Shown here: piece after piece, positions 26,984 to 36,031 of the stretch | Position numbering within the stretch: position 1 is the first letter of the stretch | Layout of the letters: each line of letters opens with the position of its first letter | Origin: TMED14 sp002167805 | Lineage (GTDB): Bacteria > Bacteroidota > Bacteroidia > Flavobacteriales > Schleiferiaceae | Assembly: GCA_965655795.1 (NCBI GenBank) | Contig: CBFHHY010000003.1 | Location: 1 to 64,000, forward strand | Direction: 5' to 3' | Length of the DNA: 64,000 bases | The notes under the pieces: generated by a model | What the model was told of the DNA's origin: nothing | Database searches by the model: none | The model's input: the letters and a program-made list of their open reading frames with translations, nothing else | Position numbers and translations under genes: made by a program

Positions 26984-28602
26984 CAATAATTTTTCTTTTT
27001 GCTCTTTCTAAGCCTTTCCCAAACAAAGTAAGAGACAAGCATTATCAGAAAAGGAATAAAATAACTAGTTGGTTCGCCTCTACCGTGAATTACAGTAAAT
27101 AAACGCTCTTTTCTAATTGAATTCAAGAATCCGTCAACAAAACCATCTTTAGACATAAAAATAAAAACAGGTTTTCCTAATATATGATCCTCGGGTACTA
27201 AACCCCAATAACGACTATCCCATGAATTATGTCGATTATCTCCCATCATCCAGTAATAATCTAATGAAAACGTATATGAAGATGATGGCTCTCCATCTAT
27301 AAAATATTCATCTCCTTCAATGATTAATTCGTGGCCTTCATAAACATTTATTGCTCTTCCATATTTTAAAACATTCTCATAATTCAAATCCATAACCTGA
27401 CCAGCTTTTGGAACCCAAAAAGGGCCATAGTTATCTCTAGACCATTTAAAAAAAATAGTGTCGTTATGTCCATCAGGATTTGGATATGTCAGCATAGGTC
27501 TGATATAATTTTCGTTATACCATTTTATCGCTTCCGGTGTCCCCTCTGAAAAAATATTATCTCCAGGCGTATTCAAACAAATGACAGTGTCAATATTATT
27601 TTGACCCTGAAATCTAGGGAGTGCATCCGTTGAAATAGTAACAATATATTCATTACTGGTTACTTGAATAACATCACTCAAATTTTGATTTGAAACTATC
27701 CGGTTATCCAAATAATTTATATCAAAATCTCGTTTCAATTGACGAGGATTAAAGCCTCGCCCATTCGTTTTTACATAATAACTCCATTGAGGATTGGCTC
27801 TCTCTGGAAATTCTTGGAATATATTGTTTATTAAAATCTTACGATCGATAATTGAAATTGTATCGCCAGGAGTAGCCACGCAACGCTTTACGTAGTTATC
27901 CTTTTTATCAACTGGCCTTCCAGGATCTACCGGTACATTGAATACCACAGCATCCCCTTTCTTAATAGAGCTAAATGCGGGTAATCTCAAGTAGGGAAAC
28001 TTCACCCAATTGAAATAACTCGGTACATCAGTATAAGGGATAAGATTGTGCATCAGAGGAATACTTAAAGGAGTATTTGGAATTCTTAATCCGTAATGAA
28101 GTTTGCTTACAAATAAATAGTCCCCGACCATTAATGACTTTTCCATAGAACCTGTAGGTATATTGTAAGCCTCAAAAGTTGTCATACGAACCGCACCTGC
28201 TGCCACAATAGCAAAAAAGATATGATTCCAAACTAAAGGCAATTTTCGACGAATTGCTTGATTATCCCGGGGAAATACCTTCAACTCTTTTGAATAATTC
28301 AGATAACCCATATAAATCCCAGCAGATGGGACTGTTAGGAATATATGTTTATTATCTCTGAATCCAAAAACATGAAGTAATTCATAAGATAAAATAATAG
28401 ACATCACGTTGTCAATTACTGGGATATAGCATAATATTGACCACCAGCGAGGTCTTTCCACGATTTTCAATAGAATTATTGTACGATAAACTGGAACCCA
28501 TGCTTCCCACGAAGCCCTTCCTGCAGATTCAAAAAACTTCCATGTAATAATTGAACTCCAGAGATTGATTAAAACATAATAGATTAATACTTCAAGCATC
28601 AT
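26983..28602 (-). CDS. lepB: Signal peptidase I (long Bacteroidota form)
   Basis: Removes signal peptides from exported proteins. At 539 residues it is far longer than the 320-residue E. coli enzyme. The N-terminus carries membrane helices. The catalytic serine is in PTGSMEKSL (near residue 149) and the catalytic lysine in VKRCVATPGD (near 237). The conserved box GDNRHNSWDSRYWG comes only near residue 457, after an insert of about 200 residues, as in relatives from this phylum. A last membrane segment lies at the C-terminus. ATG 28602 or 28599 is used; longer readings cross the promoter at 28633-28640. Confidence 0.93.
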   Translation of the reverse strand: MMLEVLIYYVLINLWSSIITWKFFESAGRASWEAWVPVYRTIILLKIVERPRWWSILCYIPVIDNVMSIILSYELLHVFGFRDNKHIFLTVPSAGIYMGYLNYSKELKVFPRDNQAIRRKLPLVWNHIFFAIVAAGAVRMTTFEAYNIPTGSMEKSLMVGDYLFVSKLHYGLRIPNTPLSIPLMHNLIPYTDVPSYFNWVKFPYLRLPAFSSIKKGDAVVFNVPVDPGRPVDKKDNYVKRCVATPGDTISIIDRKILINNIFQEFPERANPQWSYYVKTNGRGFNPRQLKRDFDINYLDNRIVSNQNLSDVIQVTSNEYIVTISTDALPRFQGQNNIDTVICLNTPGDNIFSEGTPEAIKWYNENYIRPMLTYPNPDGHNDTIFFKWSRDNYGPFWVPKAGQVMDLNYENVLKYGRAINVYEGHELIIEGDEYFIDGEPSSSYTFSLDYYWMMGDNRHNSWDSRYWGLVPEDHILGKPVFIFMSKDGFVDGFLNSIRKERLFTVIHGRGEPTSYFIPFLIMLVSYFVWERLRKSKKKNY

Positions 28603-28632
28603 ATTTATTTTTAAGAGTATTTCCGTAACTAA

Positions 28633-28640
28633 CAAAAATA
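28633..28640 (-). promoter_or_regulatory. Promoter -7 element of lepB
   Basis: TATTTTTG on the minus strand is an exact TAnnTTTG match, giving a leader of about 25-30 bases before the ATG at 28602. Confidence 0.5.
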
Positions 28641-28675
28641 CCATTAATCTGCTGTGCAAAGAGAAACGTATTCAA

Positions 28676-28683
28676 TACCTTTA
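28676..28683 (+). promoter_or_regulatory. Promoter -7 element of the nfu gene
   Basis: TACCTTTA, one base off TAnnTTTG, with only 4 bases before the ATG at 28688. It is the same arrangement as at 24177-24184. Confidence 0.4.
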
Positions 28684-28687
28684 CGTA

Positions 28688-29290
28688 ATGGAAAAAGACC
28701 GCATACCGGTAAGTATTTATGCTGAAATGACGCCGAACCCAGCTGTAATGAAGTTTGTTTCAAACAAGCGAATGATTGACTTAGAACATGTTGAATATCA
28801 TAATATTGAAGAAGCGCGAAACTCTCCTCTAGCAAAAAAATTATTCCATTTCCCATTTGTAAAAGAAGTTTTTATCTCGAGCAATTTTGTAGCCGTAAAC
28901 AAATACAATGTAGTTGAATGGGAAACTGTTACCTCGGAGATTAGAGAATTAGTTTTAGAATTTCTTCAGTCTGGTCAGCCAGTAATTGAAAAAACTGTTT
29001 CTATTGATGTTAAGGAAGTCCTTGATAAAGCAAAAAAGATAGAAAGTCCCAAGAAAATGAGTGAGATAGAAGAGCGTATTGTTGATATTTTAGAGGAATA
29101 TGTAAAGCCAGCCGTGCAACAAGATGGAGGGAATATATCTTTTGTCAGTTATAAAAACAAAATAGTGAATGTCCAACTTCAAGGAGCATGTTCTGGCTGC
29201 CCCAGCAGCACCCTCACATTACAATCAGGAATAAAAAGTATTTTACAACGAATGCTTCCAACTTTAATTGAAGATGTCATCCCAGTTTAA
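28688..29290 (+). CDS. nfuA: NifU-like iron-sulfur cluster scaffold/carrier (Nfu)
   Basis: A 200-residue protein with an N-terminal Nfu_N domain (about 8-95, starting TPNPAVMKFVSNK) and a C-terminal NifU domain. That domain carries the cluster-binding CxxC in GACSGCPSSTLTLQSGI (near residue 168). It delivers Fe-S clusters to client proteins. Divergent from lepB. Confidence 0.93.
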   Translation: MEKDRIPVSIYAEMTPNPAVMKFVSNKRMIDLEHVEYHNIEEARNSPLAKKLFHFPFVKEVFISSNFVAVNKYNVVEWETVTSEIRELVLEFLQSGQPVIEKTVSIDVKEVLDKAKKIESPKKMSEIEERIVDILEEYVKPAVQQDGGNISFVSYKNKIVNVQLQGACSGCPSSTLTLQSGIKSILQRMLPTLIEDVIPV

Positions 29291-29332
29291 AAAAAGAAAA
29301 TTATGAGAGATAATCTTTATGTATCATAATAA

Positions 29333-29848
29333 ATGGCAACAATTTTAAATTTAAATGGTAACACCCCTAATATTCCTGAAGACTGCTTTATAGCGCCTTC
29401 AGCGACTATTGTTGGTGAGGTTTTAATGGGAAATGAATGTTCAATTTGGTTTAATGCTGTAATTCGAGGTGATGTCAATTCCATAAAAATTGGACGTTGT
29501 GTAAATATTCAAGATAATGTAGTGGTGCACTGCACCTATAAAAAATACTCAACAACTATTGGAAATCATGTTAGTATTGGTCATAACGCCATTATCCATG
29601 GATGTAAGATCCACGATAACGTTTTGATTGGAATGGGTAGTGTTGTTATGGATGGTTGTATCGTTGAATCCAATAGTATTATTGCGGCTGGGTCTGTATT
29701 GACGCAAGGAACGTTTGTTGCCGAAGGTTCAGTTTTTGCTGGCATACCAGCAAAAAAAATTAAAGATATAAATCCAGAACTCTCGAAAAACGAAATCAAT
29801 AGAATTGCAAAAAATTATATCTTATATAGCTCCTGGTATGAAAAATAA
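29333..29848 (+). CDS. Gamma-carbonic anhydrase-family protein
   Basis: A 171-residue left-handed beta-helix of hexapeptide repeats (about 25-130). Candidate metal-binding histidines are in VVHCTYKK, SIGHNAIIH and the following HGCKI segment, as in the YrdA/PaaY/CaiE group. Activity as a carbonic anhydrase is common but not universal in this group. Confidence 0.9.
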   Translation: MATILNLNGNTPNIPEDCFIAPSATIVGEVLMGNECSIWFNAVIRGDVNSIKIGRCVNIQDNVVVHCTYKKYSTTIGNHVSIGHNAIIHGCKIHDNVLIGMGSVVMDGCIVESNSIIAAGSVLTQGTFVAEGSVFAGIPAKKIKDINPELSKNEINRIAKNYILYSSWYEK

Positions 29849-29883
29849 TTTTTCAAAAACGAGAAAATAATTATTTATAACAC

Positions 29884-31494
29884 ATGTACTCAATTAATCC
29901 AACGAAAACAAAAGCCTGGAAAGCACTTTTAGAACACCGCAAGGATATCGAAAAGATACATTTAAGAGATTGGATGAAAGATGATAATAGGTTTAGCACA
30001 ATGCATGTGAAAATTAAAAGTGTATTACTTTTTGACTTTTCAAAACATCGCATAAATGAAAAAACAGTCAAACTTTTAGAAGATCTATTTAATGAATGCA
30101 AAGTTCAGAGCTCATTGGAAGACCAGCTTAGTGGTGGTAAAATAAATGTAACAGAAGACCGATCAGTTTTACATTCAGTCTTAAGAGACCCAGACATTGA
30201 GCCATTAATAATAGAGGGGCAAGATGTTCGAGAGATTTCAAAAATCGAAACTCAAAGAATGTACAAGTTTGCTGAAAAAGTTCGAAATGGCTCTATTCAT
30301 GGCTATACTGGAAAAAAATTTAAAAATATTGTTAACATTGGTATTGGAGGTTCTGACCTAGGTCCTAAAATGGCTGTTAATGCTCTTAAACCTTATTCTA
30401 AAAAAGGATTAAAATTTTACTTTGTCTCAAATATTGATGGCTCTGACTTGAACGAATGTCTTCTTCAAGTTGATCCACAAGAGACACTATTCATCGTCGC
30501 ATCTAAGACTTTTACTACTCAGGAAACGATGACTAATGCAGAAGTGGCAAAAAAATGGATGATTCAAAATATGGGAGACGTTGATTCGATTAAGAAACAT
30601 TTTATTGCAATTAGTACAAACCATGAAAATGTTTCAAAATTTGGAATAAAAAAAGAAAATATATTCAGATTTTGGGATTGGGTAGGTGGAAGATATTCTA
30701 TTTGGAGTACTATTGGTATGGCTCTTTGTATATCTATCGGCTCAGATAATTTCAAGAAATTCCTAAATGGAGCAAACCTAGTTGATAAGCATACCAGAGA
30801 AAAGCCTTTCAAAGAGAATATCCCTCAAATAATGGCAGCGTTAGGTATTTGGTATCGAAATTTTTTAAATGCCACCACATATGCAGTCCTACCTTATGAC
30901 CAAAATTTAGATCGTTTTCCTGCATATTTGCAGCAAGCAGATATGGAAAGTAATGGCAAGTCCATGGACAGAGATGGGAATCATGTTAACTATTCCACAG
31001 GCCCAATAATTTGGGGAGAACCCGGAACAAACGGGCAGCATGCATTTTATCAACTAATCCATCAAGGAACAGAGCTAATTCCAACAGATTTTATAGCAAG
31101 TATTTTTATAAAACATCCATACAAGGATAATCATGAAAAACTTCTAAGTAACTTTCTAGCACAAACAAAAGCATTGGCATTAGGTAGAAAAAATGCAGAT
31201 TCTCCATTCAGAAAATTTGAAGGGAACCAACCATCATCTTCCTTAATATTCAATAAAATGAATCCATTTTCTTTAGGAGCACTAATTTCCCTTTATGAAC
31301 ACAAAATATTTTATCAAGGAGTTATTTGGAACATTTTTAGCTATGATCAATGGGGGGTTGAATTAGGAAAAGAAATGGCTAAGACGATTTTGCCTGAAAT
31401 TCAAGGGGCTGGTATCGATGAAACTCATGATCCATCAACTAAAGGATTATTAAATCACATACGGGATTTATCTAGCAGAGCAGATAATAATTGA
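29884..31494 (+). CDS. pgi: Glucose-6-phosphate isomerase
   Basis: Interconverts glucose 6-phosphate and fructose 6-phosphate. Family blocks are present: GIGGSDLGPKMAV, ASKTFTTQETMTN, FWDWVGGRYSIWS with the catalytic glutamate region, and GTNGQHAFYQLIHQGT. The C-terminal QWGVELGKEMA carries the active-site lysine. 536 residues is typical. Its last 40 bases overlap the convergent marR-family gene. Confidence 0.97.
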   Translation: MYSINPTKTKAWKALLEHRKDIEKIHLRDWMKDDNRFSTMHVKIKSVLLFDFSKHRINEKTVKLLEDLFNECKVQSSLEDQLSGGKINVTEDRSVLHSVLRDPDIEPLIIEGQDVREISKIETQRMYKFAEKVRNGSIHGYTGKKFKNIVNIGIGGSDLGPKMAVNALKPYSKKGLKFYFVSNIDGSDLNECLLQVDPQETLFIVASKTFTTQETMTNAEVAKKWMIQNMGDVDSIKKHFIAISTNHENVSKFGIKKENIFRFWDWVGGRYSIWSTIGMALCISIGSDNFKKFLNGANLVDKHTREKPFKENIPQIMAALGIWYRNFLNATTYAVLPYDQNLDRFPAYLQQADMESNGKSMDRDGNHVNYSTGPIIWGEPGTNGQHAFYQLIHQGTELIPTDFIASIFIKHPYKDNHEKLLSNFLAQTKALALGRKNADSPFRKFEGNQPSSSLIFNKMNPFSLGALISLYEHKIFYQGVIWNIFSYDQWGVELGKEMAKTILPEIQGAGIDETHDPSTKGLLNHIRDLSSRADNN

Positions 31495-31910
31495 GCATCT
31501 TCGTCTGATAATTTCTGTGGCATTTTGTCTTTATAAAACTTATCAATTACTCTTATTTGACCCAAAAGCTCTAACCCTCTCAAGGTTAAATAAATTTCCG
31601 AAATTCGCTTATCCTCTCTATTCTGACGTCTTTCAATTAGTCCTAGTTTTTCAATTCGGTTGATCAAACGGGAAACATCACTCTTTCTATCAATTAATTT
31701 GTTTTGAATAAAAACTGAGGATATACCCTTTGGGTGAGAGGCACGTAATATTCTCAGAACATTGTATTGCTGAAAGCTAATTTTATATGGTTTTAGAAGA
31801 GAAGACATGTTTTCTTTGAAAACGTGATAAGTAAATAATATGTTTATCACTGCCTTATGCTGATCATTATGCCATTTTTTTTGTTGTACCTCCTCTTCAA
31901 TGCTCTTCAT
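31455..31910 (-). CDS. MarR-family transcriptional regulator
   Basis: A 151-residue winged-helix regulator. The recognition helix and wing are visible in RKSDVSRLINRIEKLGLIERRQNREDKR (residues about 75-102). Such proteins are dimeric repressors that often sense small aromatic compounds or oxidants. It starts 13 bases after the frr stop, and its 3' end overlaps pgi. No target can be assigned. Confidence 0.9.
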   Translation of the reverse strand: MKSIEEEVQQKKWHNDQHKAVINILFTYHVFKENMSSLLKPYKISFQQYNVLRILRASHPKGISSVFIQNKLIDRKSDVSRLINRIEKLGLIERRQNREDKRISEIYLTLRGLELLGQIRVIDKFYKDKMPQKLSDEDAQLLSALLDKSRM

Positions 31911-31923
31911 CCCTCAAAAAAAA

Positions 31924-32487
31924 TTATACTTTCATGATGTCTGTCTCTTTTTGCAAGACCTTATTTTCAATGGTTTCATTAAAGGATTCAACTATTTTCT
32001 GAATGTCTGCTTCTAGCGTCTTGCAATTATCCTCACTTAGACCATTTTTTTCCATTTTTTTGACTTCGTCCATGCCAGATTTTCTAACAGCTCGAACCCC
32101 AACTTTCGCTTCTTCTCCCTCTGATTTTGCCAAGCGAACTAATTCTTTTCTTCGTTCCTCTGTGAGTGGAGGAATGTTTAATATCACTATTTCTCCATTA
32201 TTTTGAGGGTTAAGTCCAATATTTGCATTCAAAATAGCCTTCTCTACCTCTTCGATCATTTGCTTTTCAAATGGCTGTACAAAAATTGTGCGAGCATCAG
32301 GAGTGGAAATATTAGCTACCTGTGAGAGCTTTACGACACTTCCATAATATTCAATATTGACACCCTCCAACATCGCAGGATTCGCTCGACCAGCTCTTAA
32401 TTTCAACAATGCTTTATCTAAAAAAGAAACAGATTTCCCCATATCTTCCTCTAAAGTCATTAATAAGATTTCAATTTCCTCTTCCAT
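31924..32487 (-). CDS. frr: Ribosome recycling factor
   Basis: Dissociates ribosomes after termination together with EF-G. It has the long three-helix bundle with KLRAGRANPAMLEGV and the conserved NPPLTEERRKELVRLAK-like segment (here NIPPLTEERRKELV). The length (187) is normal. It follows pyrH by 15 bases, the classic order. Confidence 0.96.
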   Translation of the reverse strand: MEEEIEILLMTLEEDMGKSVSFLDKALLKLRAGRANPAMLEGVNIEYYGSVVKLSQVANISTPDARTIFVQPFEKQMIEEVEKAILNANIGLNPQNNGEIVILNIPPLTEERRKELVRLAKSEGEEAKVGVRAVRKSGMDEVKKMEKNGLSEDNCKTLEADIQKIVESFNETIENKVLQKETDIMKV

Positions 32488-32502
32488 ATCATTGCTTTAA
32501 AC

Positions 32503-33210
32503 CTATTGAGTAACTAATGTACCAACATCATCACCTTTGATTATTTTTATCAGATTTCCCGGTTTATTCATGTCAAAGACTACAATTGGCAATTTATTTT
32601 CTTTACTCAATGTAAACGCTGTCATATCCATTACGTTCAAACCTTTATTCAAAACTTCTTGGAAAGAAATTTTTTCATACTTTTTTGCAGCAGAATTTTT
32701 TTCAGGGTCGGAGTCATAAATTCCATCTACACGCGTGCCTTTCAAAATAACATCCGCTTCGATTTCAATTGCGCGGAGAGTTGCACCCGTATCCGTTGTG
32801 AAATATGGATTCCCTGTTCCTGCGGCAAATATTACTACCCTTCCTTTTTCTAAATGTCGAATAGCTCTTCTACGAATAAATGGTTCACATATTTTATCCA
32901 TTTCAATAGCAGAGGATAATCTTGTTTGCACGCCTGATGATTCAAGAGAAGATTGCAATGCTAGACCGTTTATAACTGTTGCCAACATACCCATATGATC
33001 AGCTTGCACGCGATCCATATCCTGACCTGCAGGACTTAATCCTCGGAAAATATTTCCTCCGCCAATTACTATACCCATTTCTATACCTTCAGCAATTACA
33101 GCTTTAATTTCTTCAGCATACTGAGCTATCCTAGCGGAATCAAGTCCAAATGGTTTTTCTCCCATTAGAGCCTCACCGCTGAGTTTTAGAAGTATTCTTT
33201 TATATTTCAT
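32503..33210 (-). CDS. pyrH: Uridylate kinase (UMP kinase)
   Basis: Phosphorylates UMP to UDP. The amino-acid-kinase fold motifs are ILLKLSGEALMG, IGGGNIFRG and DHMGMLATVINGLAL. The start is ATG 33210 (235 residues); a TTG further upstream lies within the promoter. It has its own promoter after the tsf terminator and is followed by frr. Confidence 0.97.
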   Translation of the reverse strand: MKYKRILLKLSGEALMGEKPFGLDSARIAQYAEEIKAVIAEGIEMGIVIGGGNIFRGLSPAGQDMDRVQADHMGMLATVINGLALQSSLESSGVQTRLSSAIEMDKICEPFIRRRAIRHLEKGRVVIFAAGTGNPYFTTDTGATLRAIEIEADVILKGTRVDGIYDSDPEKNSAAKKYEKISFQEVLNKGLNVMDMTAFTLSKENKLPIVVFDMNKPGNLIKIIKGDDVGTLVTQ

Positions 33211-33225
33211 AACAATGTATTCCTT

Positions 33226-33233
33226 CAAAGATA
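33226..33233 (-). promoter_or_regulatory. Promoter -7 element of pyrH
   Basis: TATCTTTG on the minus strand is an exact TAnnTTTG match, ending 15 bases before the ATG at 33210 and lying downstream of the tsf terminator. Confidence 0.6.
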
Positions 33234-33259
33234 GGATTGAAATTGGATCATTAGCTATG

Positions 33260-33296
33260 AAAAAGCCGTATGAAAGATATCTCCTCCATACGGCTT
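33260..33296 (-). terminator. Rho-independent terminator after tsf
   Basis: Perfect 10-bp arms AAGCCGTATG (33263-33272) and CATACGGCTT (33287-33296) with a 14-base loop. On the minus strand the stem is followed by a run of five T. It separates the rplM-rpsI-rpsB-tsf operon from pyrH-frr. Confidence 0.88.
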
Positions 33297-33321
33297 CATT
33301 TAAATTTTCATAAAATTTGTT

Positions 33322-34146
33322 TTAGACGCCTAAACCTACTCTTCGATAACCAGTAACCTCTGCACCTTCTGCTACACTTTTCACATAAGCCTCTACAGTC
33401 TGCTTATTATCTTTTATATACACTTGCCCAACTAAAGTGTTCTCTTTAAAAAACTTGCCTAATTTTCCTTGAGCAATTCTGTCGACCATTTCCTCTGGTT
33501 TCCCTTCTTGACGAATTTGCTCCCTAGCAACCTCAAGTTCACGCTCAATAACATCAGCAGGCACAAAATCTTTATTCAAAGCGACTGGATTCATGGCTGC
33601 CACTTGCATAGCAATGTTTTTGGCCGCATCAGGAGAATTTACATTCAAAGATGCCAAAGTAGCTAACTTATTTCCGGCATGAATATATGCAGAAACGCAA
33701 TCACCTTCTAGTTTTTCATAAAATGTAAGCTCCAGCTTTTCTCCTATTACTCCAGTTTGTTCAGTTAACTTCTCTGCAACAGTCAGTCCTGAATCAAATT
33801 TTAATTCCAAAAGCGCATTTCTATCAACAGGGAAATAGTTGAGTGCAATATCCGCTAAACTCTGAGCTAGTGAAATAAAACTCTCATTCTTAGCAACAAA
33901 ATCCGTTTCACAATTCAAGCTTACAATGACCCCTTTTGTGGCACCTGTATTTGTCAGAGAGATCACTGCACCTTCAGTAGCATCTCGATCTGCCCGTTTT
34001 GCAGCGACTTTTTGTCCCCGCTTTCTTAAAACATCAATAGCTTCTTCAAAATTCCCATCAGCTTCAGTCAATGCTTTTTTACAATCCATCATACCAGCTC
34101 CAGTTGCCTTTCGGAGCTTATTTACGTCTGCAGCAGTTATAGCCAT
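33322..34146 (-). CDS. tsf: Elongation factor Ts
   Basis: Nucleotide-exchange factor for EF-Tu. It has the N-terminal UBA-like module (ITAADVNKLRKATGAGMMDC), the TDFVAKNE exchange motif (residue about 80) and the C-terminal core. 274 residues. It lies directly after rpsB, as usual. Confidence 0.97.
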   Translation of the reverse strand: MAITAADVNKLRKATGAGMMDCKKALTEADGNFEEAIDVLRKRGQKVAAKRADRDATEGAVISLTNTGATKGVIVSLNCETDFVAKNESFISLAQSLADIALNYFPVDRNALLELKFDSGLTVAEKLTEQTGVIGEKLELTFYEKLEGDCVSAYIHAGNKLATLASLNVNSPDAAKNIAMQVAAMNPVALNKDFVPADVIERELEVAREQIRQEGKPEEMVDRIAQGKLGKFFKENTLVGQVYIKDNKQTVEAYVKSVAEGAEVTGYRRVGLGV

Positions 34147-34203
34147 TTTATATATTTTAAATGTGTTGATTTAATTAACAGAAGAAGATAATTTTAATGG
34201 AAT

Positions 34204-34995
34204 TCATTCAGCCTCTTTTTCTGATGAAGATTCTTTTTTGACATCCTCGCCCAATTTAGCTGAAGCTTTATCTAATTTTTCTTGACCGGCTTTTTCTTTT
34301 TCAACTTTACGCTGAGCAAGAGCATCTTTGACCCCAATTGAAATATATTCCATTACAAGGGAAATCGATTTTTGAGCATCGTCATTTGAAGGAATTACAT
34401 AATCAACTAATTGAGGGTTGGAATTTGTATCTACCAATGCAAAAACAGGAATACCTAATGTGCGTGCCTCTTCAACTGCAATGTGCTCACGTAAGATGTC
34501 AACAACAAATAAAGCTGCCGGAAGTCTACTCATGTCAGAAATTGAACCCAAGTTCTTTTCCAATTTTGCACGCTGACGATCAACTTGAAGGCGCTCTCTT
34601 TTTGAAAGAGTCATAAAGCGGCCGTCCTCTTTCATTTTATCAATATTTGTCATCTTCTTTATCGCCTTTCTTATGGTAACAAAATTCGTTAACATACCTC
34701 CTGGCCATCTCTCAGTAATATATGGCATGTTTAAGGACTTAGCGGCTTCAGCTACGATTTCTTTACCCTGTTTTTTTGTTGCCACAAAAAGAATTTTTCT
34801 TCCTGAGCTTGCAATTTTGGAAAGAGCATCGGAGGCTATTTTCATTTTTTTCTGGGTCTTCTGAAGGTCGATGATATGGATACCATTGCGTTCCATAAAT
34901 ATATAAGGAGCCATATTTGGATTCCACTTTCGTGTTAGGTGTCCGAAGTGGACACCAGCATCAAGTAATTTTTGAATTTCGGGCGTATTTGCCAT
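34204..34995 (-). CDS. rpsB: 30S ribosomal protein S2
   Basis: A 263-residue S2 protein with LLDAGVHFGHLTRKWNPNM at the N-terminus, ERWPGGMLTNFVTIRKAIKK in the middle and VDTNSNPQLVDYVIPSNDDA later. The C-terminal extension is K/E-rich, as in other Bacteroidota. It is preceded by a 95-base spacer that may hold a regulatory hairpin. Confidence 0.97.
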   Translation of the reverse strand: MANTPEIQKLLDAGVHFGHLTRKWNPNMAPYIFMERNGIHIIDLQKTQKKMKIASDALSKIASSGRKILFVATKKQGKEIVAEAAKSLNMPYITERWPGGMLTNFVTIRKAIKKMTNIDKMKEDGRFMTLSKRERLQVDRQRAKLEKNLGSISDMSRLPAALFVVDILREHIAVEEARTLGIPVFALVDTNSNPQLVDYVIPSNDDAQKSISLVMEYISIGVKDALAQRKVEKEKAGQEKLDKASAKLGEDVKKESSSEKEAE

Positions 34996-35034
34996 TTTTA
35001 TTTGGGTTTACATTCACTAAAAAAAACAACCATC

Positions 35035-35071
35035 TAGTAGCGCCGAAGCGGTCTGAACAGTTTGGATACTA
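35035..35071 (-). promoter_or_regulatory. Possible structured leader between rpsI and rpsB
   Basis: On the minus strand TAGTA (35071-35067) can pair with TACTA (35039-35035), enclosing a CGC-TTCG-GCG mini-hairpin. It sits about 40 bases upstream of rpsB. It could be an S2 autoregulatory element or chance; support is weak. Confidence 0.25.
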
Positions 35072-35090
35072 AACCAAAAACTCAAACGAA

Positions 35091-35477
35091 TTAACGCTTA
35101 GAGAATTGGAAACGTTTACGAGCCTTTTTCTGGCCAAATTTCTTACGCTCAACCATACGAGGATCTCTTGTCATTAAACCATCTGGTTTCAGATTTGCTC
35201 TAAAATCAGGGTTCAAAATTGATAATGCTCTTGATATTCCTAACCTAATAGCTTCCGCTTGGCCTGTCATACCACCACCAACAACTGATACTTTAACGTC
35301 ATACTTTCCTAAAGTATCAGTTAGAGCAAAAGGCTGATTCACTTTGTATTGTAGCATAGCCGTTGCAAAATAATTTGACAAATCACGGTTATTTACTAAA
35401 ACCTTTCCTTTCCCTTTTTTAAGATAAACTCTTGCAATAGAGGTTTTTCTTCGGCCGATAGCATGTGTTGTGGACAT
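35091..35477 (-). CDS. rpsI: 30S ribosomal protein S9
   Basis: A 128-residue S9 with the start THAIGRRKTSIARVYLKKGKG and the C-terminal GLMTRDPRMVERKKFGQKKA followed by the ARKRFQFSKR tail that reaches the P-site tRNA. It follows rplM by 9 bases. Confidence 0.98.
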   Translation of the reverse strand: MSTTHAIGRRKTSIARVYLKKGKGKVLVNNRDLSNYFATAMLQYKVNQPFALTDTLGKYDVKVSVVGGGMTGQAEAIRLGISRALSILNPDFRANLKPDGLMTRDPRMVERKKFGQKKARKRFQFSKR

Positions 35478-35486
35478 AAAAAAATG

Positions 35487-35930
35487 TTATGCGTTAATTG
35501 ATACTGGTTTTTGAGCTTCATGCGAATGTTCATTACCCGCAAAAACATACATGTTCCTAAATAAAGCACGACCAAGGCGGTTTTTCGGTAACATTCCTCG
35601 AACAGCTTGTTCTAAAACCCTTTCTGGGACCTTAGCCATTTCTTGGGAGGGAGTACTAAAGCGCTGTCCAGAGGGATATCCCGTATATCTCACATATTGT
35701 TTCGTGTCCATCTTTGAACCTGATAAAGAAACTTTTGATGCGTTTATAACGACTACATTGTCACCACAGTCTACATGTGGGGTAAAATTGGTTTTATGTT
35801 TACCTCTTAGGCGAACAGCAATCAACGAGGCCACACGACCAAGGGATTTACCATCACAATCTATGATAATCCACGATTTATTTGCAGTTGCCTTGTTGGC
35901 AGAAATTGTTTTGTAACTAATTGTATCCAC
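35487..35930 (-). CDS. rplM: 50S ribosomal protein L13
   Basis: A 147-residue L13 with the start MDTISYKTISANKATANKSW, and the conserved GDNVVVINASKVSLSGSK and RGMLPKNRLG segments. The start codon is GTG at 35930, supported by the family's usual N-terminus. The promoter element lies 24 bases upstream. Confidence 0.97.
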   Translation of the reverse strand: MDTISYKTISANKATANKSWIIIDCDGKSLGRVASLIAVRLRGKHKTNFTPHVDCGDNVVVINASKVSLSGSKMDTKQYVRYTGYPSGQRFSTPSQEMAKVPERVLEQAVRGMLPKNRLGRALFRNMYVFAGNEHSHEAQKPVSINA

Positions 35931-35954
35931 TTCTGAGCAATTATTTTGGGGCTG

Positions 35955-35962
35955 CGAAGATA
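35955..35962 (-). promoter_or_regulatory. Promoter -7 element of the rplM-rpsI-rpsB-tsf operon
   Basis: TATCTTCG followed by C on the minus strand; one base differs from TAnnTTTG. It lies 24 bases upstream of the rplM GTG. Confidence 0.45.
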
Positions 35963-36031
35963 AACATAATTATTGCAATATGCCAAGCTTCTTGCAACCA
36001 TCTAAAAAAAGTATATTGCATACAAACTAAA

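Noticed and set aside
35551..35916. 121-residue plus-strand frame antisense to rplM
   Set aside because: Shadow of a ribosomal protein gene with no independent evidence.
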